Shown here: in pieces, positions 50,077 to 59,025 of the stretch
Layout of the letters: each line of letters starts with the position of its first letter
Position numbering within the stretch: position 1 is the stretch's first letter
Assembly (NCBI GenBank): GCA_902779355.1
Contig: CACZBF010000002.1
Location: forward strand, 135,633 to 199,632
DNA length: 64,000 nt
Source: an uncultured Lachnospiraceae bacterium
GTDB lineage: Bacteria > Bacillota > Clostridia > Lachnospirales > Lachnospiraceae
Reading direction: 5' to 3'
Translations under genes and position numbers: made by a program
The notes under the pieces: model-generated
The model's input: only the letters and a program-made list of their open reading frames with translations
Database searches by the model: none
What the model was told of the DNA's origin: nothing

Positions 50077-51792
50077 ATGACAACGCAACAACCGGCGCAG
50101 CAAAAGCAATACAAGCAGCGCGACCATCTGGACTATCCCTCGCTTACCATGTTTCAAATGGTAAAGCGGATCGCGGATCAATACCCCTACGAGACCGCAT
50201 ATGAGTTTTACGGATTTCCCACCACTTACCGCGGTTTCATCCGGAGGATCGAACGCGCTGCGCGCGCTTTCCTCGCGGAAGGGATCCGCGCCGGAGACGC
50301 TGTCACCATCTGTCTCCCGAATATCCCGCAGGCATTGGATTGCTTCTATGCATTGAACCGGATCGGTGCCATTGCCAATATGGTGCATCCCTTATCCGCG
50401 CAGAGCGAGATCTCGTTTTACCTCAGTCTTTCCGAGAGCCGCCTCATCGTGACTGCCGATCTCTTTTATGAAACGGTGGAGCAGGCGGTCAAAAATGTCT
50501 CCCAGCCGGTGAAGATCATTGTGGCCAGGATGCAGGATGAACTGACTCCGGCTTATGCAACGGCTTATTTTTTCAAAAAAGGAAAAGATTATCTGAAGTT
50601 CCCGGATCCCCGGTACGGAAAGACCTATCGTTCCTTCCTGATGCGCGGGACCTTCGATATCCAGCTTCCGGAGATCACCTTTGATCCGGAGCGTACCGCT
50701 GTCATCCTTTATAGCGGCGGCACCAGCGGTGTGCCGAAGGGGGTCTGTCTTTCCGATTTAAACTTCAACGCATGTGCATTGCAGGCGCGTGAAGCACTGG
50801 GGATGGAGTTTCGCAACGGCTACCGGATGCTAAGCTGTATGCCCATGTTTCACGGATTCGGTCTCGGGATCAATATCCATACCGTTCTGGTACACGGTGC
50901 AAAATGTATCCTGATGCCCACCTTCAGCGCCAAGAGTTACGCCAAGATGCTGATCCGGAAAAAGCCGAATTTTATCGCCGGTGTTCCCACCATCTTTGAG
51001 GCGCTTCTCCATATCCCCGCACTGGAGTCCGCTGACTTAAGCTGTCTCCGGGGGATGTTCTGCGGCGGGGATTCCCTTTCCGTCGAACTGAAGAAAAAGA
51101 TCGATGCTTTCCTGAAAGAGCACGGTGCTACCATTCAGGTACGGGAAGGTTATGGCTTGACGGAATGTGTGACCGCAAGCTGCCTGACACCACGCGATAC
51201 CTACAAAGAACACAGCATCGGGATCCCGTTCCCGGATACGATCTACCGGATCGTAGAACCCGGCACGGAAAATGAAAAAGCGCCCGGAGAGGAAGGCGAG
51301 ATCATCCTGACCGGCCCCTCCGTCATGCTGCACTACCTGAAGAACGAAGAGGAAACGGCGGACGCCATCCGGATCCTGGCCGACGGACGCAGATGGCTCT
51401 ATACCGGCGACCTCGGCTATATGGATGAAGAAGGCTATGTTTATTTCCGCCAGCGGATCAAACGCCTCATCATCACGAACGGCTACAATGTCTATCCCGG
51501 CCAGCTCGAAAACGTCATCGACAGCTTGCCGGAGGTCGCGTACAGCTGTGTGATCGGTGTTCCGGATGAACGACGGATGCACCGGGTCCGCGCTTATGTG
51601 GTCCTGAAAGACGGTGAAAAGGCCGATGACGCATGCCGCCAGCGCATCATGGACGCATTACGGCTGGAGGTCGCAAAATACGCCCTCCCGAGAGAGATCG
51701 AATTTCGAAGCGAACTGCCCCGTACCCTTGTAGGCAAAGTCGCTTATCGTATACTGGAAGAAGAAGCAGCAAAGGAATCGCAGGTATTGTAA
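50077..51792 (+). CDS. AMP-forming acyl-CoA synthetase family ligase
   Basis: 571 residues, ANL superfamily; activates a carboxylic acid to the acyl-adenylate and then usually to acyl-CoA. P-loop LYSGGTSGVPKGVCLS (about 215-230), REGYGLTECV, TGDLGYMDEEGYVYF, and the hinge/A8 block RIKRLIITNGYNVYPGQLENV with VGKVAYRILEEE carrying the A10 lysine. Start ATG 50077 follows GGAGGA. It is followed after 1 nt by the CAT-fold gene, so both act on the same acyl group in all likelihood. Acid substrate unknown. Confidence 0.9.
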   Translation: MTTQQPAQQKQYKQRDHLDYPSLTMFQMVKRIADQYPYETAYEFYGFPTTYRGFIRRIERAARAFLAEGIRAGDAVTICLPNIPQALDCFYALNRIGAIANMVHPLSAQSEISFYLSLSESRLIVTADLFYETVEQAVKNVSQPVKIIVARMQDELTPAYATAYFFKKGKDYLKFPDPRYGKTYRSFLMRGTFDIQLPEITFDPERTAVILYSGGTSGVPKGVCLSDLNFNACALQAREALGMEFRNGYRMLSCMPMFHGFGLGINIHTVLVHGAKCILMPTFSAKSYAKMLIRKKPNFIAGVPTIFEALLHIPALESADLSCLRGMFCGGDSLSVELKKKIDAFLKEHGATIQVREGYGLTECVTASCLTPRDTYKEHSIGIPFPDTIYRIVEPGTENEKAPGEEGEIILTGPSVMLHYLKNEEETADAIRILADGRRWLYTGDLGYMDEEGYVYFRQRIKRLIITNGYNVYPGQLENVIDSLPEVAYSCVIGVPDERRMHRVRAYVVLKDGEKADDACRQRIMDALRLEVAKYALPREIEFRSELPRTLVGKVAYRILEEEAAKESQVL

Positions 51793-51793
51793 A

Positions 51794-52687
51794 ATGAGTG
51801 AATCAAAGCAGAATAAAAGACATTGGTATGACAGACGGGACGCCAGGCGTGTCCGGGCGCCGGGATTGCAGTCCATCATGGGATTTCTCCTCCCGAAACG
51901 GACGGACTGTGAGGTCTATCTCCACGATGATCTGGACGTCACGGAGCTTGTGGCTTATCTGGATAAGAAAAATCTGTCTCATCCCGATTATAAGACCACC
52001 ATCTTTCACTGTGCCATCGCAGCCATGTCAAAGATGTTGATGGAGCGTCCCCTCATGAACCGGTTCATTCAGGGCTGGAGGATCTATGAACGTAACGAGA
52101 TCTCCATCAGTTTTGTGGTAAAAAGACGTTTCACCGACGGTGCGGAGGAGTCCCTCATGGTGCTCACGCCGCAGGAAAACGACAATCTGGATTCCATCAG
52201 CAAAAAGATCGTCGGGAATGTCGCGGAGACAAGAAAAAGTGAACATGCCACCGGCGGGATCGATCAGACCCTGGACGACTTTATGAAACTGCCCTTTCCG
52301 ATCCTCGCGCTTGCGATCCGGATCATCCGGATCCTCGACTTCTGGGGCATCAACCCGCGATTCCTCACGGACGGCGATCCGAACTATACGACGATCCTCT
52401 GCAGCAATCTCGGCAGCATCAAGGCCCCCGCGGTTTATCATCACCTGAACAACTACGGGACCAACAGCATTATGGTGACGATCGGAACTTTACGTGATGA
52501 GGATGTCCGGCAGAGTGACGGCACCTATCAGACGAGAAAAATGCTTGATATCGGCGCGACGCTGGATGAACGCATCGCGGACGGATTCTATTTCGTCCGG
52601 AGCTTAAACCTTCTCAAATATGTGTTTGCGCATCCGGAGCTCTTAGACGACGAACTCGGCAAACCAAGCGGCTATACCTACGAGTGA
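51794..52687 (+). CDS. CAT/E2-fold acyltransferase-like protein lacking the catalytic His
   Basis: 297 residues. The fold is that of the 2-oxo-acid dehydrogenase E2 core and chloramphenicol acetyltransferase: VYLHDDLDVTELVAYLDKKN, TIFHCAIAAMSKMLMERPLMNRF, and the C-terminal block LDIGATLDERIADGFYFVRSLNLL. In active enzymes this block reads DHRxxDG with a catalytic His; here the His is Glu (DERIADG), so the standard mechanism should fail. No lipoyl domain. Coupled to the ligase gene. It may bind the acyl-CoA, form trimers as a scaffold, or use another residue. Confidence 0.82.
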   Translation: MSESKQNKRHWYDRRDARRVRAPGLQSIMGFLLPKRTDCEVYLHDDLDVTELVAYLDKKNLSHPDYKTTIFHCAIAAMSKMLMERPLMNRFIQGWRIYERNEISISFVVKRRFTDGAEESLMVLTPQENDNLDSISKKIVGNVAETRKSEHATGGIDQTLDDFMKLPFPILALAIRIIRILDFWGINPRFLTDGDPNYTTILCSNLGSIKAPAVYHHLNNYGTNSIMVTIGTLRDEDVRQSDGTYQTRKMLDIGATLDERIADGFYFVRSLNLLKYVFAHPELLDDELGKPSGYTYE

Positions 52688-52697
52688 TCTCCGATCA

Positions 52698-52734
52698 AAA
52701 AAGTGCCATGCGTAAAATTCGCATGGCACTTTTT
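52698..52734. terminator. strong bidirectional terminator between ligase operon and cyclase operon
   Basis: AAAAAGTGCCATGCG (52698-52712) and CGCATGGCACTTTTT (52720-52734) pair over 15 bp with a 7-nt loop. Confidence 0.93.
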
Positions 52735-52735
52735 G

Positions 52736-52769
52736 TATCCCGGATCACTTTATATCCCGGATCACTTTA
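52736..52769. repeat. 17-bp tandem duplication
   Basis: TATCCCGGATCACTTTA occurs twice head to tail (52736-52752 and 52753-52769). The second copy reaches the stop codon of the adjacent cyclase gene. Confidence 0.85.
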
Positions 52770-53237
52770 TAATTTCACCCCGTTACCACCCATCTCTTTG
52801 ACAAGATAGCATCTCTGCACTGCGCGGTAGTAATTTGTCTTCGTCGTATCTTCCGTGCGGATTTCTACCAAGCCGACAGATACGGTGATGGGGGTCTTCT
52901 GATTCACTTCCTCGGTGAAGCGCTTCATCGCATGCAATGCCTCATCGGGAGTCATAGAGAGCATCGCCATGAACTCATCGCCGCCCCAGCGCATCAGTTC
53001 TCCCTTTTCTCCGATCGCTTCTTTCGCAAGGCGCACGATATCACGGATCACATTATCACCGTTCACAAGGTCGTTGGCCGCTTTGAAATGATCCAGATCA
53101 AATACTGCCATGGTTCGGTAGGCTGTGTCTTTCAACTGGGACAGCTCGCCATAAGTATAGTGAAAGTAATTTCTGTTATGGAGGCCCGTCAAAGGGTCCG
53201 TCATACTGATCTTCGGTTTGCGTTGAAACAGTTTCAT
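52767..53237 (-). CDS. stand-alone GGDEF diguanylate cyclase
   Basis: 156 residues, a single cytoplasmic GGDEF domain: DPLTGLHNRNYFHY, AVFDLDHFKAANDL and the intact active site RWGGDEFMAML. No RxxD inhibitory site is obvious four or five residues upstream of the signature, where GELMRW is found. It overlaps the membrane cyclase gene by an ATGA. Being without a sensor, it may pair with the upstream membrane cyclase. Confidence 0.9.
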   Translation of the reverse strand: MKLFQRKPKISMTDPLTGLHNRNYFHYTYGELSQLKDTAYRTMAVFDLDHFKAANDLVNGDNVIRDIVRLAKEAIGEKGELMRWGGDEFMAMLSMTPDEALHAMKRFTEEVNQKTPITVSVGLVEIRTEDTTKTNYYRAVQRCYLVKEMGGNGVKL

Positions 53238-55108
53238 TCTTCCGGTCCTTCCCCGTTATAATATGTCACGTAGCAGCCCGGATGCTTCTTGCTGAGATAC
53301 GTACAGCGATCCGCTCTCCGGTACAGTTCTTCAAAAGAGAAGCGGTCGCTCGGCCGATAAAATGCCACTCCCACACTGACTGACACCGGTCTCCCGAGCA
53401 GCTCCGGGATCTCAATCCGTTGGATCTTTTCCATCAAACGATCCAGGATGATCTCACCGGCTTCCCTATTGTATACCAACGGTGCATAAGCAGCAAACTC
53501 GTCGCCGCCGAGGCGCATCACAACGTCATTGTCGCGGAACGATCGTTTCAGGCATGCTGCGATCTCGATCAGCACCTTATCTCCGGTCTCATGTCCGAAA
53601 TCGTCGTTGATCGTCTTGAACTTATCCGCATCCATCAGGATAAACATCCCGCCTTCGCCCTTGAGCATGTACTTACGGATCTTGCCTTCACCGCTCCCGC
53701 GGTTATTGATCCCGGTCATCAGATCCGTTTCGGACAGATACTGCAGGCGCTCGCGCTTCTGCTTCTCGGCATGGATATTTTCCACCATCCAGAGAACCTG
53801 GGTTAGCTTGCCGTTGAGATCGCGTTCTGCCACGACAAACCGACCACGGCACCACTTCCCTTTGTTGTTTTTAAACTCCACGGTGATGGTGTCGGCATCC
53901 TTCAGGCGTTCCTCCAGTGTATCGAAATCGATGAACTCCATCACTTCATTTTTGGAGTCGGGATCCGTCAGATAGTTCAACATGATCCGGATCGTATCTT
54001 GGGCGCGTTCGCTTCTGCCCGCCAGCATACGTGTCACATCATCGGTATTGCTCCGGATCACGGCATAGGTGTCTGTCCGTAGGTCAATGATGTGCAGGCA
54101 GGTGTAGATCCCCGCCACGGACTGTAATTGCCTGTTCAGATCCTGCGTACGGATCTGTCGCTTACTCATTTCAAAGAACAGGAAAAATGCCAATGCCAGC
54201 GTCACAACCATCACGACGAGAGAAAGCGCCTCGATCTCGCGCAGGGAAGTAAACAGCGTGTTCTCATCCATGATGGAAACCGCATGCCACTGGTCATGGA
54301 TGTCTTCTGCGTAGACCAGATAGTCCTTTCCTCCGTACCTGACCTCGTAGGATCTGCCATTCTCGATCGGTGCGACAGCCGTCAGCGCATTGATCATCGA
54401 AGCAGCGGTCTGCCCGTCATGTTCACTCCCACCGTTTCCATCATGGTTGCCGGCAAAAGAGACGATCCTGTCATCGCTGTCCAGCACAAGCGAATAGTTG
54501 TCTCCGGCATATCCCTCTACACTGGCCTCCGTGATCTCACGAAGCCGTTCCATGGTCAGATCCATGGAAACCACACTCTCCCCGTCAGAAAGAAGCTTGC
54601 CGACGGACATCATGATCGTATCCGTCTGCGCATCCAGATAGGGAGTGATCAATACTGTTTTACCGCCACCCTTCTGGATTGTCTTGTACCAGCCGCGCGT
54701 AGTCGGATCGTACCCCTCCTCAGGGATCCATCCCGTGCCGTCCATAAATTTCCCGCGGAGCACGGCATAGATATCATTGTATTCCTCGCTGATCGCAGCT
54801 TTATAGCGGTCGGTTTCCGATACCAGGTAAAGCTCCAGCATGGTATTACTCGCACCGCCCTGCATCATATCGTCGACGGAATAGGCCATCAGATCCACAG
54901 CATCCATACTGGTCTGAAAATACTCCGCATAAGCCTCTGCCGCACGGATCGCCCTGGTCTCACCCATCCGTATGATATCATCCCTCGTCACATTGTAGAG
55001 GGCAAAAAAGTTTTGCAGCAAAAGAACCACCATACAAGTGGCCGCCACCAGAAAGGTGATCAGCAGCCTGGGGCTGATTCTCTTGAGATAATGTGTGTTA
55101 AGCCTCAT
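53234..55108 (-). CDS. membrane diguanylate cyclase with dCache sensor
   Basis: 624 residues. TM1 about 14-36, extracellular dCache-like domain about 40-280 (WYKTIQKGGGKTVLITPYLDAQTDTIMMSVGK is typical), TM2 about 286-306, a PAS-like middle (about 330-440), then GGDEF: DLMTGINNRGSGEGK, DADKFKTINDDFGHETGDK, RLGGDEFAAY intact. It overlaps the glycosyltransferase stop (ATGA) and the small cyclase start, so synthesis of all three is coupled. Confidence 0.93.
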   Translation of the reverse strand: MRLNTHYLKRISPRLLITFLVAATCMVVLLLQNFFALYNVTRDDIIRMGETRAIRAAEAYAEYFQTSMDAVDLMAYSVDDMMQGGASNTMLELYLVSETDRYKAAISEEYNDIYAVLRGKFMDGTGWIPEEGYDPTTRGWYKTIQKGGGKTVLITPYLDAQTDTIMMSVGKLLSDGESVVSMDLTMERLREITEASVEGYAGDNYSLVLDSDDRIVSFAGNHDGNGGSEHDGQTAASMINALTAVAPIENGRSYEVRYGGKDYLVYAEDIHDQWHAVSIMDENTLFTSLREIEALSLVVMVVTLALAFFLFFEMSKRQIRTQDLNRQLQSVAGIYTCLHIIDLRTDTYAVIRSNTDDVTRMLAGRSERAQDTIRIMLNYLTDPDSKNEVMEFIDFDTLEERLKDADTITVEFKNNKGKWCRGRFVVAERDLNGKLTQVLWMVENIHAEKQKRERLQYLSETDLMTGINNRGSGEGKIRKYMLKGEGGMFILMDADKFKTINDDFGHETGDKVLIEIAACLKRSFRDNDVVMRLGGDEFAAYAPLVYNREAGEIILDRLMEKIQRIEIPELLGRPVSVSVGVAFYRPSDRFSFEELYRRADRCTYLSKKHPGCYVTYYNGEGPEE

Positions 55109-56283
55109 TCGGTATCCTCATTCAGGATCTGAAGATAGTTCCGATACACCTCCTGCACGACGTCCTCCCACCTGAGGTAGAGATCACGTCTCGCGTTTTC
55201 CCCGACCTTCTTGCGTTTCTTTGGGTCGTGCATGACCGAAAGCACCTTTTCTGCAAAGAGTTCTGCATCATTATACGACAAAAATCCGTTCACGTCATCT
55301 GTGATCGTATCCGACGTCGCCGAACCCTCCACAAAGACGCCCGGCGTACCCTGGCTGGCCGCCTCGACCTGAACAAGAGAAGATGCATCATAAAGGGACG
55401 GAAACAAGAACAAGTCCGCCCTCGCATAAGCCGCCGCGAGAACGTCACGATCAGCCACCCTGCCTCCAAAGATCGTCAGTTCTTCCACGCCATTCTCCTT
55501 GATCAACGCCTTCAGCTTTTTCTCGTCCTGGCCGTTTCCCAGAAAAAGCATCTTGAATGGAAAATCCGCGCGCTCTTTCAAATACACGAGGCTTCGTGCG
55601 ATCAGGAAGACATTTTTTAACATATTGAGTCTGCCGACAAATAAAAACACTTTGTCGCGCCGCCGGATGGAAAAACGTTCGTTGATCATACGACACGCCG
55701 CTTCCTTGTCCGCAACCGGTTCCATCTCGGTCGCATTGCGCACGACCCTTGAGATTCCGCGATACCCATAGTCCGCATGCAGCAATTTTTCCATCGCATC
55801 GTTTACGGTCCATGTCTCATCACAGGCCGCAAAGGTCTTCATCAACTGCGTCGTCATATTCTGCGCGATCGTTTCATTTTTAACTGCGCGCATAAAATCC
55901 CGCCGGAATTGGGAATGAAGCGTGGCGATCACGGGAATCCCATGTTTTTTCGCATAGCGGATCCCAAGTTTCCCAATAGAAAAAGGCGAATGGATATGAA
56001 CCAGATCCAGATCGCTTTCGTTTACCTTACGTAAAAAAAGCGGATCCAGGTCCGGCGTGGGCAGATTATAGTCGATCATGGGAACGGGAAGTGATCCGCA
56101 ACGGATCACGGGATACGGAAACACACTGTCATCATAAGGTTTTCCGGGATAAGAAGGGACAAAAACAAAGACATCTGCGTATGGCGCCAGCTCTCTGGCA
56201 TAATGATTCACGACTTCACAGACACCGTCGATCACGGGAAAGAATGCATCAAGAAACAGACCGATCCTAAGTCGCTTTGCCAT
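55105..56283 (-). CDS. glycosyltransferase family 4 (GT-B)
   Basis: 392 residues. RIGLFLDAFFPVIDGVCEVVNHYARELA is the N-terminal Rossmann domain with the acceptor region; HIHSPFSIGKLG and TLHSQFRR follow; donor domain with LFVGRLNMLKNVF, GNGQDEKKLKALI, and LFPSLYDASSLVQVEAASQGTPGVF (the Ex7E region). Resembles diacylglycerol glucosyltransferases and PimA-like enzymes. The start ATG follows AAGGAGGAGACAG and overlaps the flippase gene by 17 nt. Confidence 0.9.
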   Translation of the reverse strand: MAKRLRIGLFLDAFFPVIDGVCEVVNHYARELAPYADVFVFVPSYPGKPYDDSVFPYPVIRCGSLPVPMIDYNLPTPDLDPLFLRKVNESDLDLVHIHSPFSIGKLGIRYAKKHGIPVIATLHSQFRRDFMRAVKNETIAQNMTTQLMKTFAACDETWTVNDAMEKLLHADYGYRGISRVVRNATEMEPVADKEAACRMINERFSIRRRDKVFLFVGRLNMLKNVFLIARSLVYLKERADFPFKMLFLGNGQDEKKLKALIKENGVEELTIFGGRVADRDVLAAAYARADLFLFPSLYDASSLVQVEAASQGTPGVFVEGSATSDTITDDVNGFLSYNDAELFAEKVLSVMHDPKKRKKVGENARRDLYLRWEDVVQEVYRNYLQILNEDTE

Positions 56284-57331
56284 CTGTCTCCTCCTTGTTC
56301 TTTCGCTTTTGCTCCAGGGAATCCACAATGGTAAGGCCGATCCCGTAGATGATGTATGCATAGAAAACGAAAAACCGCCAGGTCAGCATCGCCCAGAACA
56401 CGTAGCCGCTAGTCAGCACAGAAAAGACCGCATAGAAAACGCCTTCTGCAGCGCCGGCATTTCCGGGTGTCGGAATGAATGTGATCGCGGCATAGATTGT
56501 TACCATCGTGACAAAGCTGTTCAAAAAGCTGATCTGACCTCCGAAGGCAAGGATCACAAAATATGGCACCGAACACAGCGCGATTTGATAGACCAGCGCC
56601 AAAATCATGACGCCGATACAGGTCGGCACATGTCTTAAAAACTCCCGGAGTGTATGGCTGTAGCCCTCCACGTTTTCGATGAATTTGGCGGAAGTTTTTT
56701 CCCTGTCCTTCACAAGACGAAGCCCTGCCAGAAGCGTAACAATGCCTCTCGTCAGTTTCTCTGAAAACGTCGGAAAGAATGTAAAGAGAAGGATGAGAAA
56801 CGGGAATACGGAGTAGCAGACAATACCTACATAAGAGGCGATCCTTACCGCATCACTCTCCACATACTTCGCACCGAAAAAGACGCAAAGCAGCGCTAAG
56901 ATGATAAAGGAAAACTGCATGGAAAGAAACCCCGCGATGGGGATCGCAGCACTCTCCGCATTCGGGATACCGTGCTTTTTCATGTAGTAGATCTGGAACG
57001 GCTGCCCGCCGATGCCGGACGGAGTGATATTGTCATAGTATCGTCCGAGTAGCACGGTCCGACGGCAGAGTGTCCAGCGGGTATACCCAAGCGTCCGCTT
57101 CATGACAAGCGCATACTTGGCTGTCTCCGCTGCGATCGCAGCGATCATGCAAAGCGCCGCCGGGATCAAATAGACCGCATCTAAATGGACATTTGTAAAC
57201 TTCGCAGCGCCCTGTCCGTCGCGGTATTCCTTGATAAATGTCCAGCCGATCACGATCACGTTCACAACAATGAAGATCGTTGTCCAGATGATCTTTGATT
57301 TCTTATTTTCTTTTTTCGGTGTTTCGTCCAA
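56267..57331 (-). CDS. lysylphosphatidylglycerol synthase-TM / YbhN-like integral membrane protein
   Basis: 354 residues with about eight membrane helices. YYDNITPSGIGGQPFQIYYMKKHG (about 97-120) and FIPTPGNAGAAEGVFYAVF (about 285-303) are the conserved blocks of the LPG_synthase_TM (MprF-like, UPF0104) family, proposed lipid or glycolipid flippases. Starts with TTG (57329-57331) 1 nt after larC; GGAG lies at good distance. Followed by a glycosyltransferase, so a role in moving or making a glycolipid is likely. Confidence 0.87.
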   Translation of the reverse strand: MDETPKKENKKSKIIWTTIFIVVNVIVIGWTFIKEYRDGQGAAKFTNVHLDAVYLIPAALCMIAAIAAETAKYALVMKRTLGYTRWTLCRRTVLLGRYYDNITPSGIGGQPFQIYYMKKHGIPNAESAAIPIAGFLSMQFSFIILALLCVFFGAKYVESDAVRIASYVGIVCYSVFPFLILLFTFFPTFSEKLTRGIVTLLAGLRLVKDREKTSAKFIENVEGYSHTLREFLRHVPTCIGVMILALVYQIALCSVPYFVILAFGGQISFLNSFVTMVTIYAAITFIPTPGNAGAAEGVFYAVFSVLTSGYVFWAMLTWRFFVFYAYIIYGIGLTIVDSLEQKRKNKEETDGKAT

Positions 57332-57332
57332 T

Positions 57333-58187
57333 TTATTTCTCCGATAATTTTCTTTCTTTTACGAGCATCGCCCGCAAGATCCCCGGTCCTTCATAATCGC
57401 GCTTTCCGGCACCGATCCCGATACGTTCAATCTCGTATGCTTCCGGCAGCGTACGTGACGTGGTAATGGCTGCAACAGTCGCCGCGCCGGTAGGGGTTAC
57501 AAACTCCCCTTCCAGAGGCATCTTATGTAATATGATCCCGTGCGCGCTGACAATCTCTGCAACTGCAGGAACCGGGATTGGCAGGATTCCATGCTGGCAG
57601 CGTACCGTACCTTCTCCCTCATAGAGTACAGGCGTGATCACATCCGTGATCCCGAGGTCATCCAAGCAGATCCCGATTGCCGCAATGTCGATCACGGAAT
57701 CCACAGCGCCGACCTCATGAAAATGCACTTCCTCCGGCGTCGTACCGTGTACCTTCGCTTCTGCTTCCGCCAGCACCGAAAAGACGGACAGTGCCCGTTC
57801 TCTCGCGCCTTCCGTCAAATTGCCTGCGGAAAGGATCTCGCGGATCTCTTTCATGCCTCTATGCGGCGCATGTGCATGCTCATGTGACCCGTCATGATGG
57901 TGGTGTCCTTCCTCCCCGTGATGCTCGTGAGAATGGGCCGACGCCGTATGTCCGTATAGATACGCCATATCGTGATCGTGATTATCCGTATCCAGCCGCA
58001 CATGGAAATCCATGGCGCGCAGTTCGTGTTTTTTCACCTCTGTGATCTCGATCCGATAGCCGGAAAGAGGCAAAGAAGAAAGGGCTTCCCGCAATTTCTG
58101 TTCGTCTGCGCCAAGATCAAGCAGCGCTGCGACCGTCATATCTCCGCTGATGCCCGAAAAGCATTCCAAGTAAAGCGTGTTTCCCAT
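57333..58187 (-). CDS. larC: LarC, N-terminal domain only (nickel pincer cofactor biosynthesis)
   Basis: 284 residues. LYLECFSGISGDMTVAALLDLGAD at the start, a His-rich loop (about 77-120; DHDHD-like, HSHEHHGEEGHHHHDGSHEHAHAPH) for nickel storage, ERALSVFSVLAEAEAKVHGTTPEEVHFHEVGAVDSVIDI and GEFVTPTGAATVAAI. LarC inserts nickel into the pyridinium cofactor and is normally about 400 residues, sometimes made by frameshifting from larC1 and larC2. Here it ends with TAA and the next gene starts 1 nt later, so the C-terminal CTP-dependent domain is absent at this locus. Start ATG 58185-58187 follows AAGGAGC. Confidence 0.9.
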   Translation of the reverse strand: MGNTLYLECFSGISGDMTVAALLDLGADEQKLREALSSLPLSGYRIEITEVKKHELRAMDFHVRLDTDNHDHDMAYLYGHTASAHSHEHHGEEGHHHHDGSHEHAHAPHRGMKEIREILSAGNLTEGARERALSVFSVLAEAEAKVHGTTPEEVHFHEVGAVDSVIDIAAIGICLDDLGITDVITPVLYEGEGTVRCQHGILPIPVPAVAEIVSAHGIILHKMPLEGEFVTPTGAATVAAITTSRTLPEAYEIERIGIGAGKRDYEGPGILRAMLVKERKLSEK

Positions 58188-58224
58188 CGTTTGCTCCTTC
58201 CCCGGCACTGTCTGTCCGTATCCC

Positions 58225-58911
58225 TTAGTTGTCTCTTCTGCCGTTCGTTGCAAGACGATTGATCTGAGATGCAAGATACCCCGCACCATAACCGTTGTCA
58301 ATATTTACCACAGATACCCCGTTGGCGCAGGAATTGAGCATCGCAAGCAGCGGTGTCAGTCCCTGAAAGGAAGTCCCATACCCAACGGAAGTCGGTACAC
58401 CGATCACCGGAACACTCACCTGTCCGCCCAGCACGCTCGCCAGCGCGCCTTCCATTCCGGCCACAGCCACCACGACATTTGCTTTCCGGATCTCATCGAT
58501 CTTCGAGAGCAGACGATGCAAGCCGCTGACACCGATGTCCACATAGCGTTCCACGCGATTCCCGAAAAACTCTGCCGTCTGCGCCGCTTCTTCCGCGACG
58601 CCGATATCCGAGGTCCCCGCACAACAGACCGCAATGCGACCGATCAGAGGCTTCGGCTCCTTCGGCAGGACTTTCAGAAGACGAGACTCCGGGTCAAAGG
58701 TCACGGCAGGAAGCACCTCTTTCACAGCCTGATACTGCGCCTCATTCGCGCGTGTCCCGAGCACTTCTCCCTCTTTTTCGTACAGTCGCTGAAAAATGCC
58801 GACAAGATGGCTGTCCTCTTTTCCTTCGCAAAAAACCACCTCCGCATAACCTGTCCGCTCTTTGCGCTCCCAGTCCAGATTGGCGTATTCCGGCATCTCC
58901 TTGTTCTGCAT
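58225..58911 (-). CDS. larB: LarB, nickel pincer cofactor biosynthesis carboxylase/hydrolase
   Basis: 228 residues. LarB carboxylates the pyridinium ring of nicotinic acid adenine dinucleotide and cleaves its phosphoanhydride. The AIR-carboxylase-like core is seen in CCAGTSDIGVAEEAAQTAEFFG, VAVAGMEGALASVLGGQ and VPTSVGYG; the N-terminal half (LDWERKERTGYAEVVFCEGK) is family typical. Start ATG 58909-58911 follows GGAGGG. First gene of an operon running through larC, flippase, GT4 and two cyclases. larA and larE are not in the window. Confidence 0.92.
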   Translation of the reverse strand: MQNKEMPEYANLDWERKERTGYAEVVFCEGKEDSHLVGIFQRLYEKEGEVLGTRANEAQYQAVKEVLPAVTFDPESRLLKVLPKEPKPLIGRIAVCCAGTSDIGVAEEAAQTAEFFGNRVERYVDIGVSGLHRLLSKIDEIRKANVVVAVAGMEGALASVLGGQVSVPVIGVPTSVGYGTSFQGLTPLLAMLNSCANGVSVVNIDNGYGAGYLASQINRLATNGRRDN

Positions 58912-58947
58912 ATTCTGTCCCTCCGTCGATGCGGTCAACTTACTGTC

Positions 58948-58985
58948 AAAAAAAGACCGCTCCTTTGTCTGAACGAAGGACCGGT
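58948..58985 (-). terminator. terminator of the third cyclase gene
   Basis: On the minus strand ACCGGTCCTT pairs with AAGGAGCGGT with one mismatch, then CTTTTTTT. Confidence 0.8.
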
Positions 58986-59025
58986 GCTTTTCCCTTAAGC
59001 CACAGCCTGGCGCCGTTTGGTGCTT

